64,000 nucleotides of DNA from assembly GCA_965230015.1 (NCBI GenBank), contig CBDDKF010000002.1, positions 496,001 to 560,000 on the forward strand, given 5' to 3'. This document shows, piece after piece, positions 41,993-51,200 of this stretch (position 1 is its first letter; the number at the start of each line of letters is the position of its first letter). The DNA comes from JABSQH01 sp965230015 (lineage in GTDB: Bacteria; Actinomycetota; Acidimicrobiia; Acidimicrobiales; Ilumatobacteraceae). A program made the translations under genes and the position numbers. The notes beneath the pieces were generated by a model. It was given only the letters and a program-made list of their open reading frames with translations. It made no database searches and was not told the origin of the DNA.

Positions 41993-43417
41993 ATGTCGGC
42001 AGCGTCGTCCGTCTTTCCGCCGACGGCGGCACGCGATCGCCGGGGTTACCTGTCGCTGGTCATCGGCGGCGCCGTCATCTGGTTCCCCGGGAGTGCGGTC
42101 GCGATCGCGTTGCCCAAGCTGCAGGACGAGTTCGACGCATCACTGTCGGAACTCACCTGGCTGCCGACGATCTACATGTTGGTGTTCGCCGCCTTCGTCC
42201 CGATCGTCGGCCGGCTCAGCGACCGGTACGGCCGCCGCCTGTCGATGACCGCCGGCGCTGGCATCTTCGCCGTTGCGACACTCGCCGCGGCGGCTTCCCC
42301 GAACTACGAACTGCTGCTGGTGGCGTTGGTCGCCATGGGGATCGGCGGCGTGCTCATCAGCGTTGCCGTCTTCGCCATCGCCGACGTCAGCTTCACCGGT
42401 GATGCCCGCGCCAAAGCGATCGGTGTCGTCTCGGCGGCCACCGGCTTCGGCCAGGCGCTCGGCGTCCCGATCGGCGGCACGCTCGTCGACAGCGCGCTCG
42501 GTTGGCCGGCGATTTTTGGGATCTGCTCTCCGCTCGCGCTCCTCGTTGCCGTGTTGTCGCGGAGCTTGGACGAGACGGCCGAAGGATCGTCGGGGCGGCT
42601 CGATCTTGTGGGTGCGTCGTTCCTGGGCGCGGCGCTGGTGATCGTCACGATCGTGGGCGTACAGGGGCCCGACTGGGGTTGGGCGTCGACCAGGACCCTC
42701 GCGCTCGTGGCAGGCGCGATCATCTTGCTCGGTGCATTGCCGTGGGCTCTGCGCCGATCCGACGACCCGATCGTCCCTTCGGAGCTCGGCACACGGCCGT
42801 ATCTCGGTGGGGTCGGCCTGATCGCGCTGGCCAACACTCCGATCTCCGCGGTGCTGTTCTTGCTTCCGCTGCTGCTGCAGAACGGATTCGGCGAGTCGGC
42901 CACGCTCGGTGGCTGGGTGCTGCTCGCCTTCGGCACACCGCTGTTTCTGTGTGGCATGGTCAGCGGCTGGCTCGTGCGCCCGCTGGGTGTTCGCTGGGTC
43001 GCCATCCTTGGATGTCTCGCCATGGCAGCTGGCGCCTTGTTGCTCGCCGTGGTCGACATCGGCGATGGGCCCGCCGATCTCGTTCCGGGAATGATCTCGG
43101 TCGGCGCTGGGGCCGGGTTGACCGTTGCCGTGGCGTCGACGGTTGCCATGTCGTCGGTGCGTACGGAGATCGCTTCGTCGGCGAGCGCGCTCCTCTCTGC
43201 GATGGCGTTCCTCGGAGGAGCGATCGGGTTTGCGCTCGCCGCCGGGCTGTTCGATGCCTTCGCGGGCAGCGATGCCTCCAGAGCCATCGCCGACAAGGAC
43301 CTCGGTTCGATCGTCGACGGGGTCCGCGGTGCCTTCGCCACGATCGCCGTGATCACGGTTGCACTCGTCGCCGTTCCGTTGACGACGTTCCCCGCCCGCT
43401 CGACGCGCGCGCCCTGA
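41993..43417 (+). CDS. MFS transporter, DHA2 (14-span) family
   Basis: The 474-residue membrane protein carries major-facilitator motif A in GRLSDRYGRRLSM, motif C-like GFGQALGVPIGGTLVD and about 14 hydrophobic helices, which places it in the DHA2 drug:proton antiporter group, although the substrate is unknown. The start is ATG 41993. It has no adjacent TetR-type regulator gene. The DNA is intact, and the codon use is like its neighbours. Confidence 0.88.
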   Translation: MSAASSVFPPTAARDRRGYLSLVIGGAVIWFPGSAVAIALPKLQDEFDASLSELTWLPTIYMLVFAAFVPIVGRLSDRYGRRLSMTAGAGIFAVATLAAAASPNYELLLVALVAMGIGGVLISVAVFAIADVSFTGDARAKAIGVVSAATGFGQALGVPIGGTLVDSALGWPAIFGICSPLALLVAVLSRSLDETAEGSSGRLDLVGASFLGAALVIVTIVGVQGPDWGWASTRTLALVAGAIILLGALPWALRRSDDPIVPSELGTRPYLGGVGLIALANTPISAVLFLLPLLLQNGFGESATLGGWVLLAFGTPLFLCGMVSGWLVRPLGVRWVAILGCLAMAAGALLLAVVDIGDGPADLVPGMISVGAGAGLTVAVASTVAMSSVRTEIASSASALLSAMAFLGGAIGFALAAGLFDAFAGSDASRAIADKDLGSIVDGVRGAFATIAVITVALVAVPLTTFPARSTRAP

Positions 43418-43514
43418 CGTTCAGTCTCACGGCCACTCGATGCGCTGCGGGTTGGGGCGAATCGAAGGATCTGCGCAGCGATGACGACGGTGCCCGATCA
43501 GTACCATCGCGGCG

Positions 43515-44285
43515 GTGTGGTGGTTCGATCGGGACATCGTGGAGTCCGGCCGCCTGCCACTGATGCTGTGCTTCGCCGCGTTCCTGGTGACGTTCGCGGC
43601 AACTCGTACCATCACCCGTCTGATTCGCGCTGGCCGAGGACCCTTCAAGGACGCCGCTACCGATTCCGGCCTTCATGTGCACCATGCGATTCCGGGCGTC
43701 GTCGTGCTCGTCGGTGGCGCGTTCTTGGCAGTGGGGACACAGAACTCGAACGGTTGGGCGGCGGTGTCGGGGGTGTTGGTCGGGATCGGGACCTCGTTGG
43801 TGCTCGATGAGTTCGCCTTGATCCTGCGGCTCGACGACGTGTACTGGGCCGAGGAGGGACGAATGTCGGTCGAGGTGGTCGCGCTGGCGGTCGCCGTGCT
43901 CGGTTTCGCGCTCATCGGGTTCAACCCGTTCTTGATCGACAGCGATCGGCCGGTCCTCCTGGCGTTGACGCTGTTGAACATCGTGGTCCACCTCGTAGCA
44001 CTCGTCGTCTGTGTGGCCAAAGGCAAGTACCGCACCGGGATCGCCGGCGTGTTCATTCCGCTCTTCGGAATCGTGGGTGCGTGGCGGTTGGCAAAGCCGG
44101 ACTCGCGGTGGGCGCAGCGCCGTTATCGGGGCGAGAAGATGCAGCGGGCCATCCGTCGGCAGGAGTGGCTCGAGGCGCGGGTGGCGCCACGTCGCCGGGC
44201 GATCGTCGACGCCGTCGCGGGGAGTCCGTCGACTCGTCGGCACAACCGGGCCGACGCAGCGAGAGAGTCAACTCCTGTCGAGTAG
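43515..44285 (+). CDS. Membrane protein of unknown function
   Basis: I do not recognise the family with certainty. The 256-residue protein has about six hydrophobic segments, a conserved-looking HVHHAIPGVVVLVGG and DEFALILRLDDVYWAEEGRMSV, then a basic C-terminal tail (residues 195-256) rich in Arg. Similar actinobacterial proteins are annotated simply as integral membrane proteins. It uses a GTG start at 43515. It is followed, after 31 bases, by the AlaRS-like gene on the same strand, so the two could be cotranscribed. Confidence 0.75.
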   Translation: MWWFDRDIVESGRLPLMLCFAAFLVTFAATRTITRLIRAGRGPFKDAATDSGLHVHHAIPGVVVLVGGAFLAVGTQNSNGWAAVSGVLVGIGTSLVLDEFALILRLDDVYWAEEGRMSVEVVALAVAVLGFALIGFNPFLIDSDRPVLLALTLLNIVVHLVALVVCVAKGKYRTGIAGVFIPLFGIVGAWRLAKPDSRWAQRRYRGEKMQRAIRRQEWLEARVAPRRRAIVDAVAGSPSTRRHNRADAARESTPVE

Positions 44286-44316
44286 TCCGCCGCTGTGGCA
44301 GGCTGACAACGATGGC

Positions 44317-45702
44317 ATGGTGGATAGCGCCAGCACGTCGCAGATCGAGCAGGGGGTGTCACCAGCGATGACCGCGCCGGAGTGGACGATCGAGCAGATT
44401 CAGTCGACGTTTCTCGACTTCATGGCCGAGCGCGGCCATGCGATCATCGAAGGGCACTCGGTGCGCTCCCCGACCGACGACGTGCTCTTCACCACGGCGG
44501 GTATGCACCCCCTCGTGCCCTACCTGCACGGCGACGAGGTGCACCCGGCAGGCACGCGGCTGACCGACGTGCAACGGTGCGTCCGCACGACCGACATCGA
44601 CGAGGTTGGTGACAACACGCACCTCACCGTGTTCGAAATGCTCGGCAACTGGAGCTTGGGCGATTACTTCAAAGAAACGTCGATCCCCCAGTCGTTCGAG
44701 CTGCTGACCGGTCCGTTCGGGATCGACCCGAGTCGGCTGTACGTGACGGTGTTTGCCGGTGACGACGAAGTGCCAGCCGACAACGACGCCCCAACCATCT
44801 GGGCCGAGACCTTCCGCCAGGCTGGTGTCGATCCCACCGGTCGGATCACCCCCCTCGGCACGGACGACAACTGGTGGTCGGACGGACGCGCTGGACTGTG
44901 CGGACCGGACACCGAGATCTTCGTGTACGTCGGCGACGGTGATGCGCCGCCGTTTGGCGACCGGCCCGAGTTCGTCGAGATCTGGAACAACGTCTTCATG
45001 ACGTACAACCGTCACGAAGACGGCACGTTGGACATGCTGGAGCAGCACAACGTCGACACGGGGATGGGCCTCGAGCGGTTGGCGATGTACCTCAACGGAC
45101 ACAACTCGGTGTGGCAGAACGACGAGTTGTCAACACTGCTGGCCGAGGTCGCCGACGCGATCGGCGTCGACCCGGCTGCGCTCGACGGCGACGAACTTCG
45201 ATCACTGCGGATTGTCGTTGATCACCTACGGGCTGCGCTCGTGATCGCCGCGGTTGGCATTCATCCGTCGGCGTCCCGCCAGGGGTATGTGTTGCGCAAG
45301 TTGGTACGACGTGCCGTGCGTCAGACGGAGCTGCTGCGTGGCAGCGACGAGGCGCTCGCCGAAACGATCAGCGCAGCGGGTGAACGGGTCCTGGCGATCA
45401 TCAGCCGACGGTGGCGCGACCTCGACCCCGATCAGGCTGGAACCGCGGCGCTCGCGGTGGTGACCCGCGAGGCGAACAAGTTCTCCAACACGCTGCGGCG
45501 CGGCGTCGAACACCTCCGTCGGGACGCGGCCAACGGGCAGGCCTTCGACGGCGACCTCGCGTTCAAGCTGGCCGACACGCTCGGCTACCCGGCAGAGCTA
45601 TCGGCCGAAGAAGCGGCGCGCCTCGGAATGGACATCGATGCGACATGGCAGCGCCGCTACCGCGAACTGCGCGCCGACCAACAGGCGCGATCACGACACT
45701 GA
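44317..45702 (+). CDS. Free-standing alanyl-tRNA synthetase catalytic core (AlaRS-related protein)
   Basis: The 461-residue protein matches the first half of AlaRS only. Seen: class II motifs RCVRTTDIDEVGDNTHLTVF with EMLGNWSLGDYFK (motif 2), EIWNNVFMTYNR and VDTGMGLERLAMYL (motif 3), then the helical tRNA-recognition region (LRIVVDHLRAALVIA, RQGYVLRKLVRRAVR). The editing (SAD) and C-Ala domains are missing, and there is no frameshift or leftover sequence to explain this: the stop at 45702 is 25 bases from the convergent mprF-like gene. A complete housekeeping alaS must therefore be elsewhere. Proximity to an aminoacyl-phosphatidylglycerol synthase suggests a dedicated supply of Ala-tRNA (inference). 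An alternative start is ATG 44368. Confidence 0.85.
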   Translation: MVDSASTSQIEQGVSPAMTAPEWTIEQIQSTFLDFMAERGHAIIEGHSVRSPTDDVLFTTAGMHPLVPYLHGDEVHPAGTRLTDVQRCVRTTDIDEVGDNTHLTVFEMLGNWSLGDYFKETSIPQSFELLTGPFGIDPSRLYVTVFAGDDEVPADNDAPTIWAETFRQAGVDPTGRITPLGTDDNWWSDGRAGLCGPDTEIFVYVGDGDAPPFGDRPEFVEIWNNVFMTYNRHEDGTLDMLEQHNVDTGMGLERLAMYLNGHNSVWQNDELSTLLAEVADAIGVDPAALDGDELRSLRIVVDHLRAALVIAAVGIHPSASRQGYVLRKLVRRAVRQTELLRGSDEALAETISAAGERVLAIISRRWRDLDPDQAGTAALAVVTREANKFSNTLRRGVEHLRRDAANGQAFDGDLAFKLADTLGYPAELSAEEAARLGMDIDATWQRRYRELRADQQARSRH

Positions 45703-45727
45703 GCACGATCGGCTCGGCCACTCCCTC

Positions 45728-48064
45728 TCACTGGTCCTCGTCGCCGGGCCCGACCATCTCCCAGCCCATCTTGATCCAATCGGTGAGGCTCGCGTCCGGC
45801 ACGTAGGCCCGGGCGACCGCGATTCCGATCTCCAGCAGCGCGGTCTCGTCGGGAAACACGAGGAACATCGGATGGTGCTCGGGGTGGAACTTCTCCTTGT
45901 AGTGGAACAGCGACTGAAAGCCGTAGTACGGCTCGAGGGTCGTGCTCAACAGGTTGAGAATCTGCTGGAGGACCCGTTGGTCGCTGCTACCGGCAAGCGA
46001 GTCGGGAGCCTTGGCGAGCGGAGCCGCCGACAGGCTCATGAACCGGAACCCTTCGCTGTGGAACTGTCGCGCCGAGGCGCCGATGAGGAAGTCCATGACC
46101 GGCGGAAATCCGTGATCGCGTCGACGCATCAGGTCGAGGGTCCAGCCAACAACCTCGCCCTGCTCGGCGACTGGCAGCCACGACGTGAACCCTTCAATCG
46201 TTCTGTCCTCGTCCACCGCGAGATGAAGACGAACCTCAGGGTCGTCGGCTTCGCGCAGCGTGCCCAAGGTGAAGCCCATCTCCGGCAGTGCCTTGTCGCC
46301 AACCCACTCTCCACTGATCGCGCGCAGCTGGTCGGTGACGACCGGTGTCGACTCGCCCCAGGTGGTGGTGACGAGCTCGACGTGCTGCTTGCCGGCGCGA
46401 TTCAACGCCGTGCGGACCTTCTGCCACGACTTCCCCTTGAACTCGACATCGTCGAGGGGCATCACGCTGTCTTCGGCGACCTCGACGCTCTTCCATCCGA
46501 GTTCGGGCGCCATCGAAGCGGTGCGCTCCCCTGCCGCAAACAGGCACGGAATCCACCCGTTGTCGAAGCAGAACTGATCGAAGTCGCGTAGTGCGTCGAG
46601 TCGCTGTTCATCGGGCCCGACCGGATCGCCGAGACAGAGCGCAACCGACCCGACCACCTTGAAGCCGATCGCTGTTGTTCGATCATCGGTGAACCACAGT
46701 CGGATCCCGCGCCAGGTGAGCATCCACTCGATGCTCGACGAGGGATGCTGACGGAGTAGCGCCCGGAGTTCGTCGGAGTCGTCGTCGTGCTCGGGTGGTC
46801 GCCGACTGGAGTAGATCAGCCCGATACCGGTCACGACCAGCGCAACGATCCAGAGCACGCCGATGGAACCGATGAACCAGCGGGCCACGGTGGTGGCCGG
46901 CTCGATGTTGCCCGTCGTCAAGAACACCAGCCGCGCCAGGAACTCGGTGACCATGTCGTCCCACGTCGCCGGCGGGTCGAACTCGTCGGCGAGCACCGCG
47001 AACCCGACGACCGTGTACACCGCGAGCGCAGCGAGCACCCACGCGAGACGGCGCAACGAGCCGGAGAACGATCGCCGCGCCGCTCGAGCGCCGAACGCCC
47101 GGAACGTCACGACGAGCAACGTCAGCTGAATGATGACCAGCACCATGTCCGCGCTGCGCTCGGCGCTCGGGTTGTCGCGGAGCAACAACACCAACGCAGC
47201 GACCATCAGCCCGGTCGTCACCGTCCATGCGAGGCGTCGACCGCGACGCAAACCATCGGCGAGCACGAGCAAGACGATCGCCTTCACCACCAGCGCGAAC
47301 GTGATGCCAGCGCCCTGTTTGATCTCCCCACCAACGTGAAGCGGGCCACCGTTGCCGGGGAACAAGCCCTCGACGATCGACGTCACTGCGACGACCGCCA
47401 CGATCAACGCAACTAGTGCCCGCTGTGTGCGGCGCTCCATGCGCAGTTGAAGTGGCGCAAGCGACCGCGGAATCAGCGCCGGCCCGGCGAGCACTCCCAT
47501 GGTGAAGCCGAGGAAGTGCTCCACATCCCACAACAAACCGGAGTTGAACACCATCGCGAGCAGGTACGCCGCCACGCCGACGCGCACACGCCGACGCCAG
47601 ATCGGCTGCATCGCCGCGGTCAACGCACCAAGCAAGGCGAACCCACCCGCTGAGATCCCGAGGTCGAGTTCTGTGCCGAGGTTGCGTGCCCAGTCCCAGC
47701 TGCTGTCGACGAACAACCACAGAAACAGGGCGGTCACGATCGCCGCTGCAAACTGACCGCCGATGGCAACCACGATGGTGCGGACGTGTCCAACTCGGCG
47801 TTCGTAGATCGAGGCAGCCACGATCAACAGCACCAGGATGGGCACGTACAACACCGGCGTTTGCGTGAAGAACTGGCCGGTGAGGAAGGTCCACCAGCGG
47901 CCGTCCTGCAGCGCCGGCAACCCGTACGCAACGTCTGCGTAGATCTCGGTGCCCTCTCCCGCCCCGTTCCATAGCGCGCCGGTGATCACGTTGAGCACGA
48001 CGATCAGCACGACGAGGCTGACGGTGGCCCAGTAGGCGCTGAGTAACCGCCGAATTGTGCTCAT
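45728..48064 (-). CDS. Rhomboid-fold + MprF-type aminoacyl-phosphatidylglycerol synthase fusion
   Basis: This 778-residue membrane protein has an N-terminal six-span domain of rhomboid type (residues 1-200): GRWWTFLTGQFFT (rhomboid WR-type loop), GISAGGFALLG aligning with the catalytic GxSx box (Ser138), and EHFLGFTMGVLAG with the catalytic-type His183. Further spans follow to about 430. Residues ~465-760 form the cytosolic DUF2156 transferase domain of MprF/LysX: GFKVVGSVALCLGDPVGP, FCFDNGWIPCLFAAGE, WQKVRTALNRAGK, and a C-terminal EPYYGFQSLFHYKEKFHP. Family knowledge: such domains transfer Lys or Ala from tRNA to phosphatidylglycerol, changing surface charge. The amino acid used here is not shown by the sequence; the neighbouring AlaRS-like gene suggests alanine. 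Confidence 0.85.
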   Translation of the reverse strand: MSTIRRLLSAYWATVSLVVLIVVLNVITGALWNGAGEGTEIYADVAYGLPALQDGRWWTFLTGQFFTQTPVLYVPILVLLIVAASIYERRVGHVRTIVVAIGGQFAAAIVTALFLWLFVDSSWDWARNLGTELDLGISAGGFALLGALTAAMQPIWRRRVRVGVAAYLLAMVFNSGLLWDVEHFLGFTMGVLAGPALIPRSLAPLQLRMERRTQRALVALIVAVVAVTSIVEGLFPGNGGPLHVGGEIKQGAGITFALVVKAIVLLVLADGLRRGRRLAWTVTTGLMVAALVLLLRDNPSAERSADMVLVIIQLTLLVVTFRAFGARAARRSFSGSLRRLAWVLAALAVYTVVGFAVLADEFDPPATWDDMVTEFLARLVFLTTGNIEPATTVARWFIGSIGVLWIVALVVTGIGLIYSSRRPPEHDDDSDELRALLRQHPSSSIEWMLTWRGIRLWFTDDRTTAIGFKVVGSVALCLGDPVGPDEQRLDALRDFDQFCFDNGWIPCLFAAGERTASMAPELGWKSVEVAEDSVMPLDDVEFKGKSWQKVRTALNRAGKQHVELVTTTWGESTPVVTDQLRAISGEWVGDKALPEMGFTLGTLREADDPEVRLHLAVDEDRTIEGFTSWLPVAEQGEVVGWTLDLMRRRDHGFPPVMDFLIGASARQFHSEGFRFMSLSAAPLAKAPDSLAGSSDQRVLQQILNLLSTTLEPYYGFQSLFHYKEKFHPEHHPMFLVFPDETALLEIGIAVARAYVPDASLTDWIKMGWEMVGPGDEDQ

Positions 48065-48202
48065 CCCCTGCACCCCTCTCGCCGCCCGCTCCGCCACACG
48101 AGCGGCGGGCCCGCTTGCACGTCGGGACACTAGTGCTGGCGAGTCCGAGGTGGCACGAAGTCAGGTTGCTGGGGCCCTCCCCTCAGCGACCGATCCCGCT
48201 AC

Positions 48203-48245
48203 GCCGCTTCTCGGCGCTGAGACATGCGGTGACCGCAACCGTGGG
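48203..48245. repeat. 43-bp dispersed repeat, copy 1
   Basis: The 43-bp unit starts GCCGCTTCTCGGCGCTGAGA and ends with CCGCAACCGTGGG. It recurs at 51026-51068 with three mismatches in 43. It contains two small hairpins, GCCGcttctCGGC and GCGGTgACCGC. The surrounding 287-base gap (48065-48351) between the mprF-like gene and the xylanase gene holds nothing else I can identify. Confidence 0.75.
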
Positions 48246-48351
48246 ACGCTTCCACAGTTGCGCCGTGAGGTTGCAAGGGCTGCGTCGGGGCTCGATCGGC
48301 TTCACCACCTCCGGTGGTTGGCGCATCACTGAACCAGCGACGAAACGGCAG

Positions 48352-49596
48352 CTACGGCCTTCCTCGGAGGAGTGCGTCGCGTACGGCGAAGTAGGCCGGC
48401 TTCGGCTGGAAGTCCTGGCCGAACAGCAACGGCGCGGGGTCGTCGTAGGGCAAGTCGAACCAGAACTGGGGTTGGTCCTCGACGCCCCACACCATGATGT
48501 CCGTGCACGCGTCCACCGAGAGACAGGCTTCGACTGCGCGGCGGTAGTTGTCGGCCTGGTACTCGAGTCGATCCGGGCGTGCGGGATCGACGGGATTATC
48601 GAGTTCGCTGATCCACACCGTGACGCCGAGATCGGCGACCTCGGCCATCGTGCGTTGGTACAGGTCCCAGTCCGGCTCGCGGTCGAGGAGTTCGGTCAGC
48701 ATGATGTGTGTCTGGAATCCGACCGAGTCAATCGGTGCTCCCTTGGCGAGAAGATCGGCAACGAGCGCGACGAGTGCTGCGGCCTTGTCCGGGACGTACT
48801 CGACGAAGTTCTCATTGAGGACGAGTTCGACCGTCGGCGGGGCGACCGAGTCGACGATCTGGAACAGCTCGACGATGTAGTCCGGGCCCAACACGTCGAA
48901 GAAGTGGTTCGGGTGCGGTCCAGGTGAGCCGCCAAGGACGGGCAGCGGTTCGTTGATGACGTTGATCCGATCGAGTTCGGGGTAGCGCTCGAAGATCGCC
49001 GTCGCCCGTTCGGTGAGCACACGACGCAGCTCGTCAGGGTCAGTGATATCCAGCACCCAGTCGGCGAGATCATCGAGAATGTCCTGTTCCCACGCGAAGT
49101 GGAACCCGCTGGAGTGCAAGCCGTGTTGCTGGGCGAACTCGTAGCGCTGGTCGGCTCCTTCGAACTGGAACTCGCCGGGGGCGGGTTGCATCACCCTCCA
49201 CGACAGCTCATGGTTCTCGACGATGTTCGACTCCGCGAGCTGCACCCGTTGGCGATCGCCCGTCGAGCTGAACCCGGCAAGCCCGACACGCACCCCGGCG
49301 ATCTCGCCGGCCTCCCACAGACGGCAGTCATCAGGATCAGCACACACGGTCTCAGGAGTCGGTACCTGCGGTGCGGCGACCGACGTCGTTGTCGCGGCCG
49401 TCGACGATGTCGACGTCGTCGTATCGATCTGCGTCGTTGGCCCGGCGGTCGCGTCCGGCGGTGCAGTCGTCGCAGCTGTCGCCGATGTCGCCCTCGTCAG
49501 TGCGGTGTCTGGCTCGCCGTCGGTTGAACTGCACGCGGCCGCGGTCAGCAACCCGCACGCCAGCAACGCAGCCACACCTCCTCGGCAACCCGCCAT
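48352..49596 (-). CDS. GH10 endo-beta-1,4-xylanase-like lipoprotein
   Basis: The 414-residue lipoprotein (lipobox LTAAAC) has a Thr/Ser/Ala-rich linker to about residue 75, then a GH10 TIM barrel. Key motifs are SNIVENHELSWRVMQPAPGEFQFEGAD-like residues near the N-terminus, the acid/base Glu216 in INVINEPLP, GFQTHIM, the nucleophile Glu331 in VTVWISELDNPV, and WGVEDQPQFW near the end. Both catalytic Glu are present, so it is probably an active xylan- or glucan-cleaving enzyme tethered outside the cell. No other polysaccharide genes are near. Confidence 0.9.
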   Translation of the reverse strand: MAGCRGGVAALLACGLLTAAACSSTDGEPDTALTRATSATAATTAPPDATAGPTTQIDTTTSTSSTAATTTSVAAPQVPTPETVCADPDDCRLWEAGEIAGVRVGLAGFSSTGDRQRVQLAESNIVENHELSWRVMQPAPGEFQFEGADQRYEFAQQHGLHSSGFHFAWEQDILDDLADWVLDITDPDELRRVLTERATAIFERYPELDRINVINEPLPVLGGSPGPHPNHFFDVLGPDYIVELFQIVDSVAPPTVELVLNENFVEYVPDKAAALVALVADLLAKGAPIDSVGFQTHIMLTELLDREPDWDLYQRTMAEVADLGVTVWISELDNPVDPARPDRLEYQADNYRRAVEACLSVDACTDIMVWGVEDQPQFWFDLPYDDPAPLLFGQDFQPKPAYFAVRDALLRGRP

Positions 49597-49737
49597 GCCA
49601 GGACGGTAGTCGCACCTCGCGCCGGTACCAGTTGGCTACGCAACGACACCAAGTTGATCGTTGCGGTCACGCACAGCGTCGCCCGGCCTGCGGATGTGAC
49701 CAGGATCGTCGCACGAACAACGAATGGCGCTCCGACC

Positions 49738-50778
49738 TCAGTTCAGCGGCACCCACGTCCCTGTCAGACTGACGAAGGAGACTGCCTGGTTCGGGATGGT
49801 TCCGCGGACTCCGAACTGGACGGTGACCGACTTGCGAGCGACGGTGTCGTTGACGGCGACGTCGTAGCAGCCGGTCGAGGTCCGATTGTTGAAGTCGTTG
49901 ACGAGAAGTGTCGTTCCTGGCCCAGTCGTGCTCACGTACACCGAGACGTCGTCGACGAAACCCTCGAGCGTCAGGTCGCTGATGCAGTAGTTGAGTGTGG
50001 AGAGCGCATAGTCCTGTCCGGCCATCGATACCGGAGCGGTCAGCGTCGAGTGGGCGTAGAGCGTGAACAGCCCGACTCCGGCACCGACTCGATTCTCGGT
50101 CACCCGTCGCTCGACGTTTGCCGGCGACTCCGCCGAGGGGGTGTCGGCGCCGTATCCGTGGCTGAGTTCGATGACGCCCGCGGGTCCGGCCGGGCCGACT
50201 GGACCCTGTGGACCGGGTATGCCGGCGCTGGCGGCGAGTTCGGTGAGACTGCTCGGGGAATAGAAGCCCACGATGTCGATGACGATGTCCACTGAGCCAC
50301 GGAAGTTGTAGACCTTGATCTTGCCGTCGGGTGACAGTTGCACGTCGACCTTGTTGGGGGTCGCAGGTCCTCCTGCGGTGACGTTGAGGTTGGACAGCAA
50401 CGGCACGTCCGTGAGGTTGGCTGGGTACAGGCGGATGTTCGATGAGGTGGTTGCGTTGACGGCGGTGACGTTCGCGGAGATGCCAGTCGCATCGGCAGGG
50501 ATCGCCAGCGGACCGGTGCACTCTCCGTTCGCCCCGTGGATCTGTATCTCGTAAACCTCGTCGGCACCGAGCGGGGTTGACCTGGGTCCGATGTTGTCGG
50601 GCCCGCGGGTGTCGGCGAGCCGGCACCCCGCCGTCGGGAAGTAGGTGGCGTCCTCGTCGCCGGGTGCGGCGTCGGCCTGCCACGTCGCGGTGACGGCCAG
50701 CGTTACGGCGACGGCGACCGCAGCGGTGATCGCAAGGGCGAACAATGAGCGGACTCGTGTGTCAACACCGATGGTCAT
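49738..50778 (-). CDS. Secreted protein with actinobacterial 'DTR' beta-repeat and collagen-like segment
   Basis: The 346-residue protein has an N-terminal signal sequence (LFALAITAAVAVAVTLAV), one beta-repeat module of the kind found in large actinobacterial surface proteins (CRLADTRGPDNIG, ANVTAVNATTSS, LSNLNVTAGG, VDIVIDIVGFY), a short collagen-like Gly-X-Y stretch (GIPGPQGPVGPAGPAG, about residues 195-210) and a C-terminal beta-rich domain with two Cys. It probably is a surface or matrix protein; the ligand is unknown. The start is ATG 50778. The gap 49597-49737 upstream of the xylanase has no feature I can support. Confidence 0.75.
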   Translation of the reverse strand: MTIGVDTRVRSLFALAITAAVAVAVTLAVTATWQADAAPGDEDATYFPTAGCRLADTRGPDNIGPRSTPLGADEVYEIQIHGANGECTGPLAIPADATGISANVTAVNATTSSNIRLYPANLTDVPLLSNLNVTAGGPATPNKVDVQLSPDGKIKVYNFRGSVDIVIDIVGFYSPSSLTELAASAGIPGPQGPVGPAGPAGVIELSHGYGADTPSAESPANVERRVTENRVGAGVGLFTLYAHSTLTAPVSMAGQDYALSTLNYCISDLTLEGFVDDVSVYVSTTGPGTTLLVNDFNNRTSTGCYDVAVNDTVARKSVTVQFGVRGTIPNQAVSFVSLTGTWVPLN

Positions 50779-51025
50779 ACGGCCAATATCGCACGGGCAG
50801 TGCGCGCATCGGAGCCATTCGATCGCTGCTTGCCCCTTTCGTCGACACTTTCGGTCGAGAGCGCTGCGACGAATGTTGACCAGGCCGCCCAGCAGCACGA
50901 CCGCACGAGCCTCGGCGTCGGCGCCGCGAGGCGACCAACAACCGAACCAGTACGGCCCCGTCCCCGACGGGATCTAGCCCACCACGCCCGAGCCCGGCGG
51001 CGCATCGCGCTGACGCAGAGGCTGT

Positions 51026-51068
51026 GCCGCTTCTCGGCGCTGAGAGATGCGGTAGCCGCAACCGTGGG
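51026..51068. repeat. 43-bp dispersed repeat, copy 2
   Basis: This copy matches the unit at 48203-48245 with 3 mismatches and lies 32 bases from the 3' end of tRNA-Val. The 322-base gap 50779-51100 contains this repeat but no gene I can support; short frames there are low-complexity and overlap the promoter region of the secreted protein. Confidence 0.75.
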
Positions 51069-51100
51069 CGCCGAGAAGGCGCCGCGACGGTGCTTGTTTG

Positions 51101-51176
51101 TGGTGGGCGATGCGGGTCTCGATCCCACGACCTCCACGGTGTGAACGTGGCGCTCTTCCATCTGAGCTAATCGCCC
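51101..51176 (-). tRNA. tRNA-Val (anticodon CAC), CCA encoded
   Basis: The minus strand reads GGGCGATTAGCTCAGATGG and folds as a full cloverleaf: acceptor GGGCGAT/ATCGCCC, D arm AGCTCAGATGGAAGAGC, anticodon stem CCACG/CGTGG around TTCACAC (anticodon CAC) and T arm GTGGGATCGAGACCCGC. The 3' end ACCA is present in the DNA (51101-51104), so CCA is encoded, unlike in the two tRNAs near rpoD. The T-loop has GATCGAG in place of GTTCGAN. Confidence 0.92.
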
Positions 51177-51200
51177 GTGTGTAACGGAGCGGTCACGCTA

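Noticed and set aside
44317..45702. Truncated or frameshifted housekeeping alaS
   Set aside because: The convergent mprF-like gene starts to read 25 bases after the stop and no AlaRS editing-domain sequence is found in any frame, so the short form appears natural.
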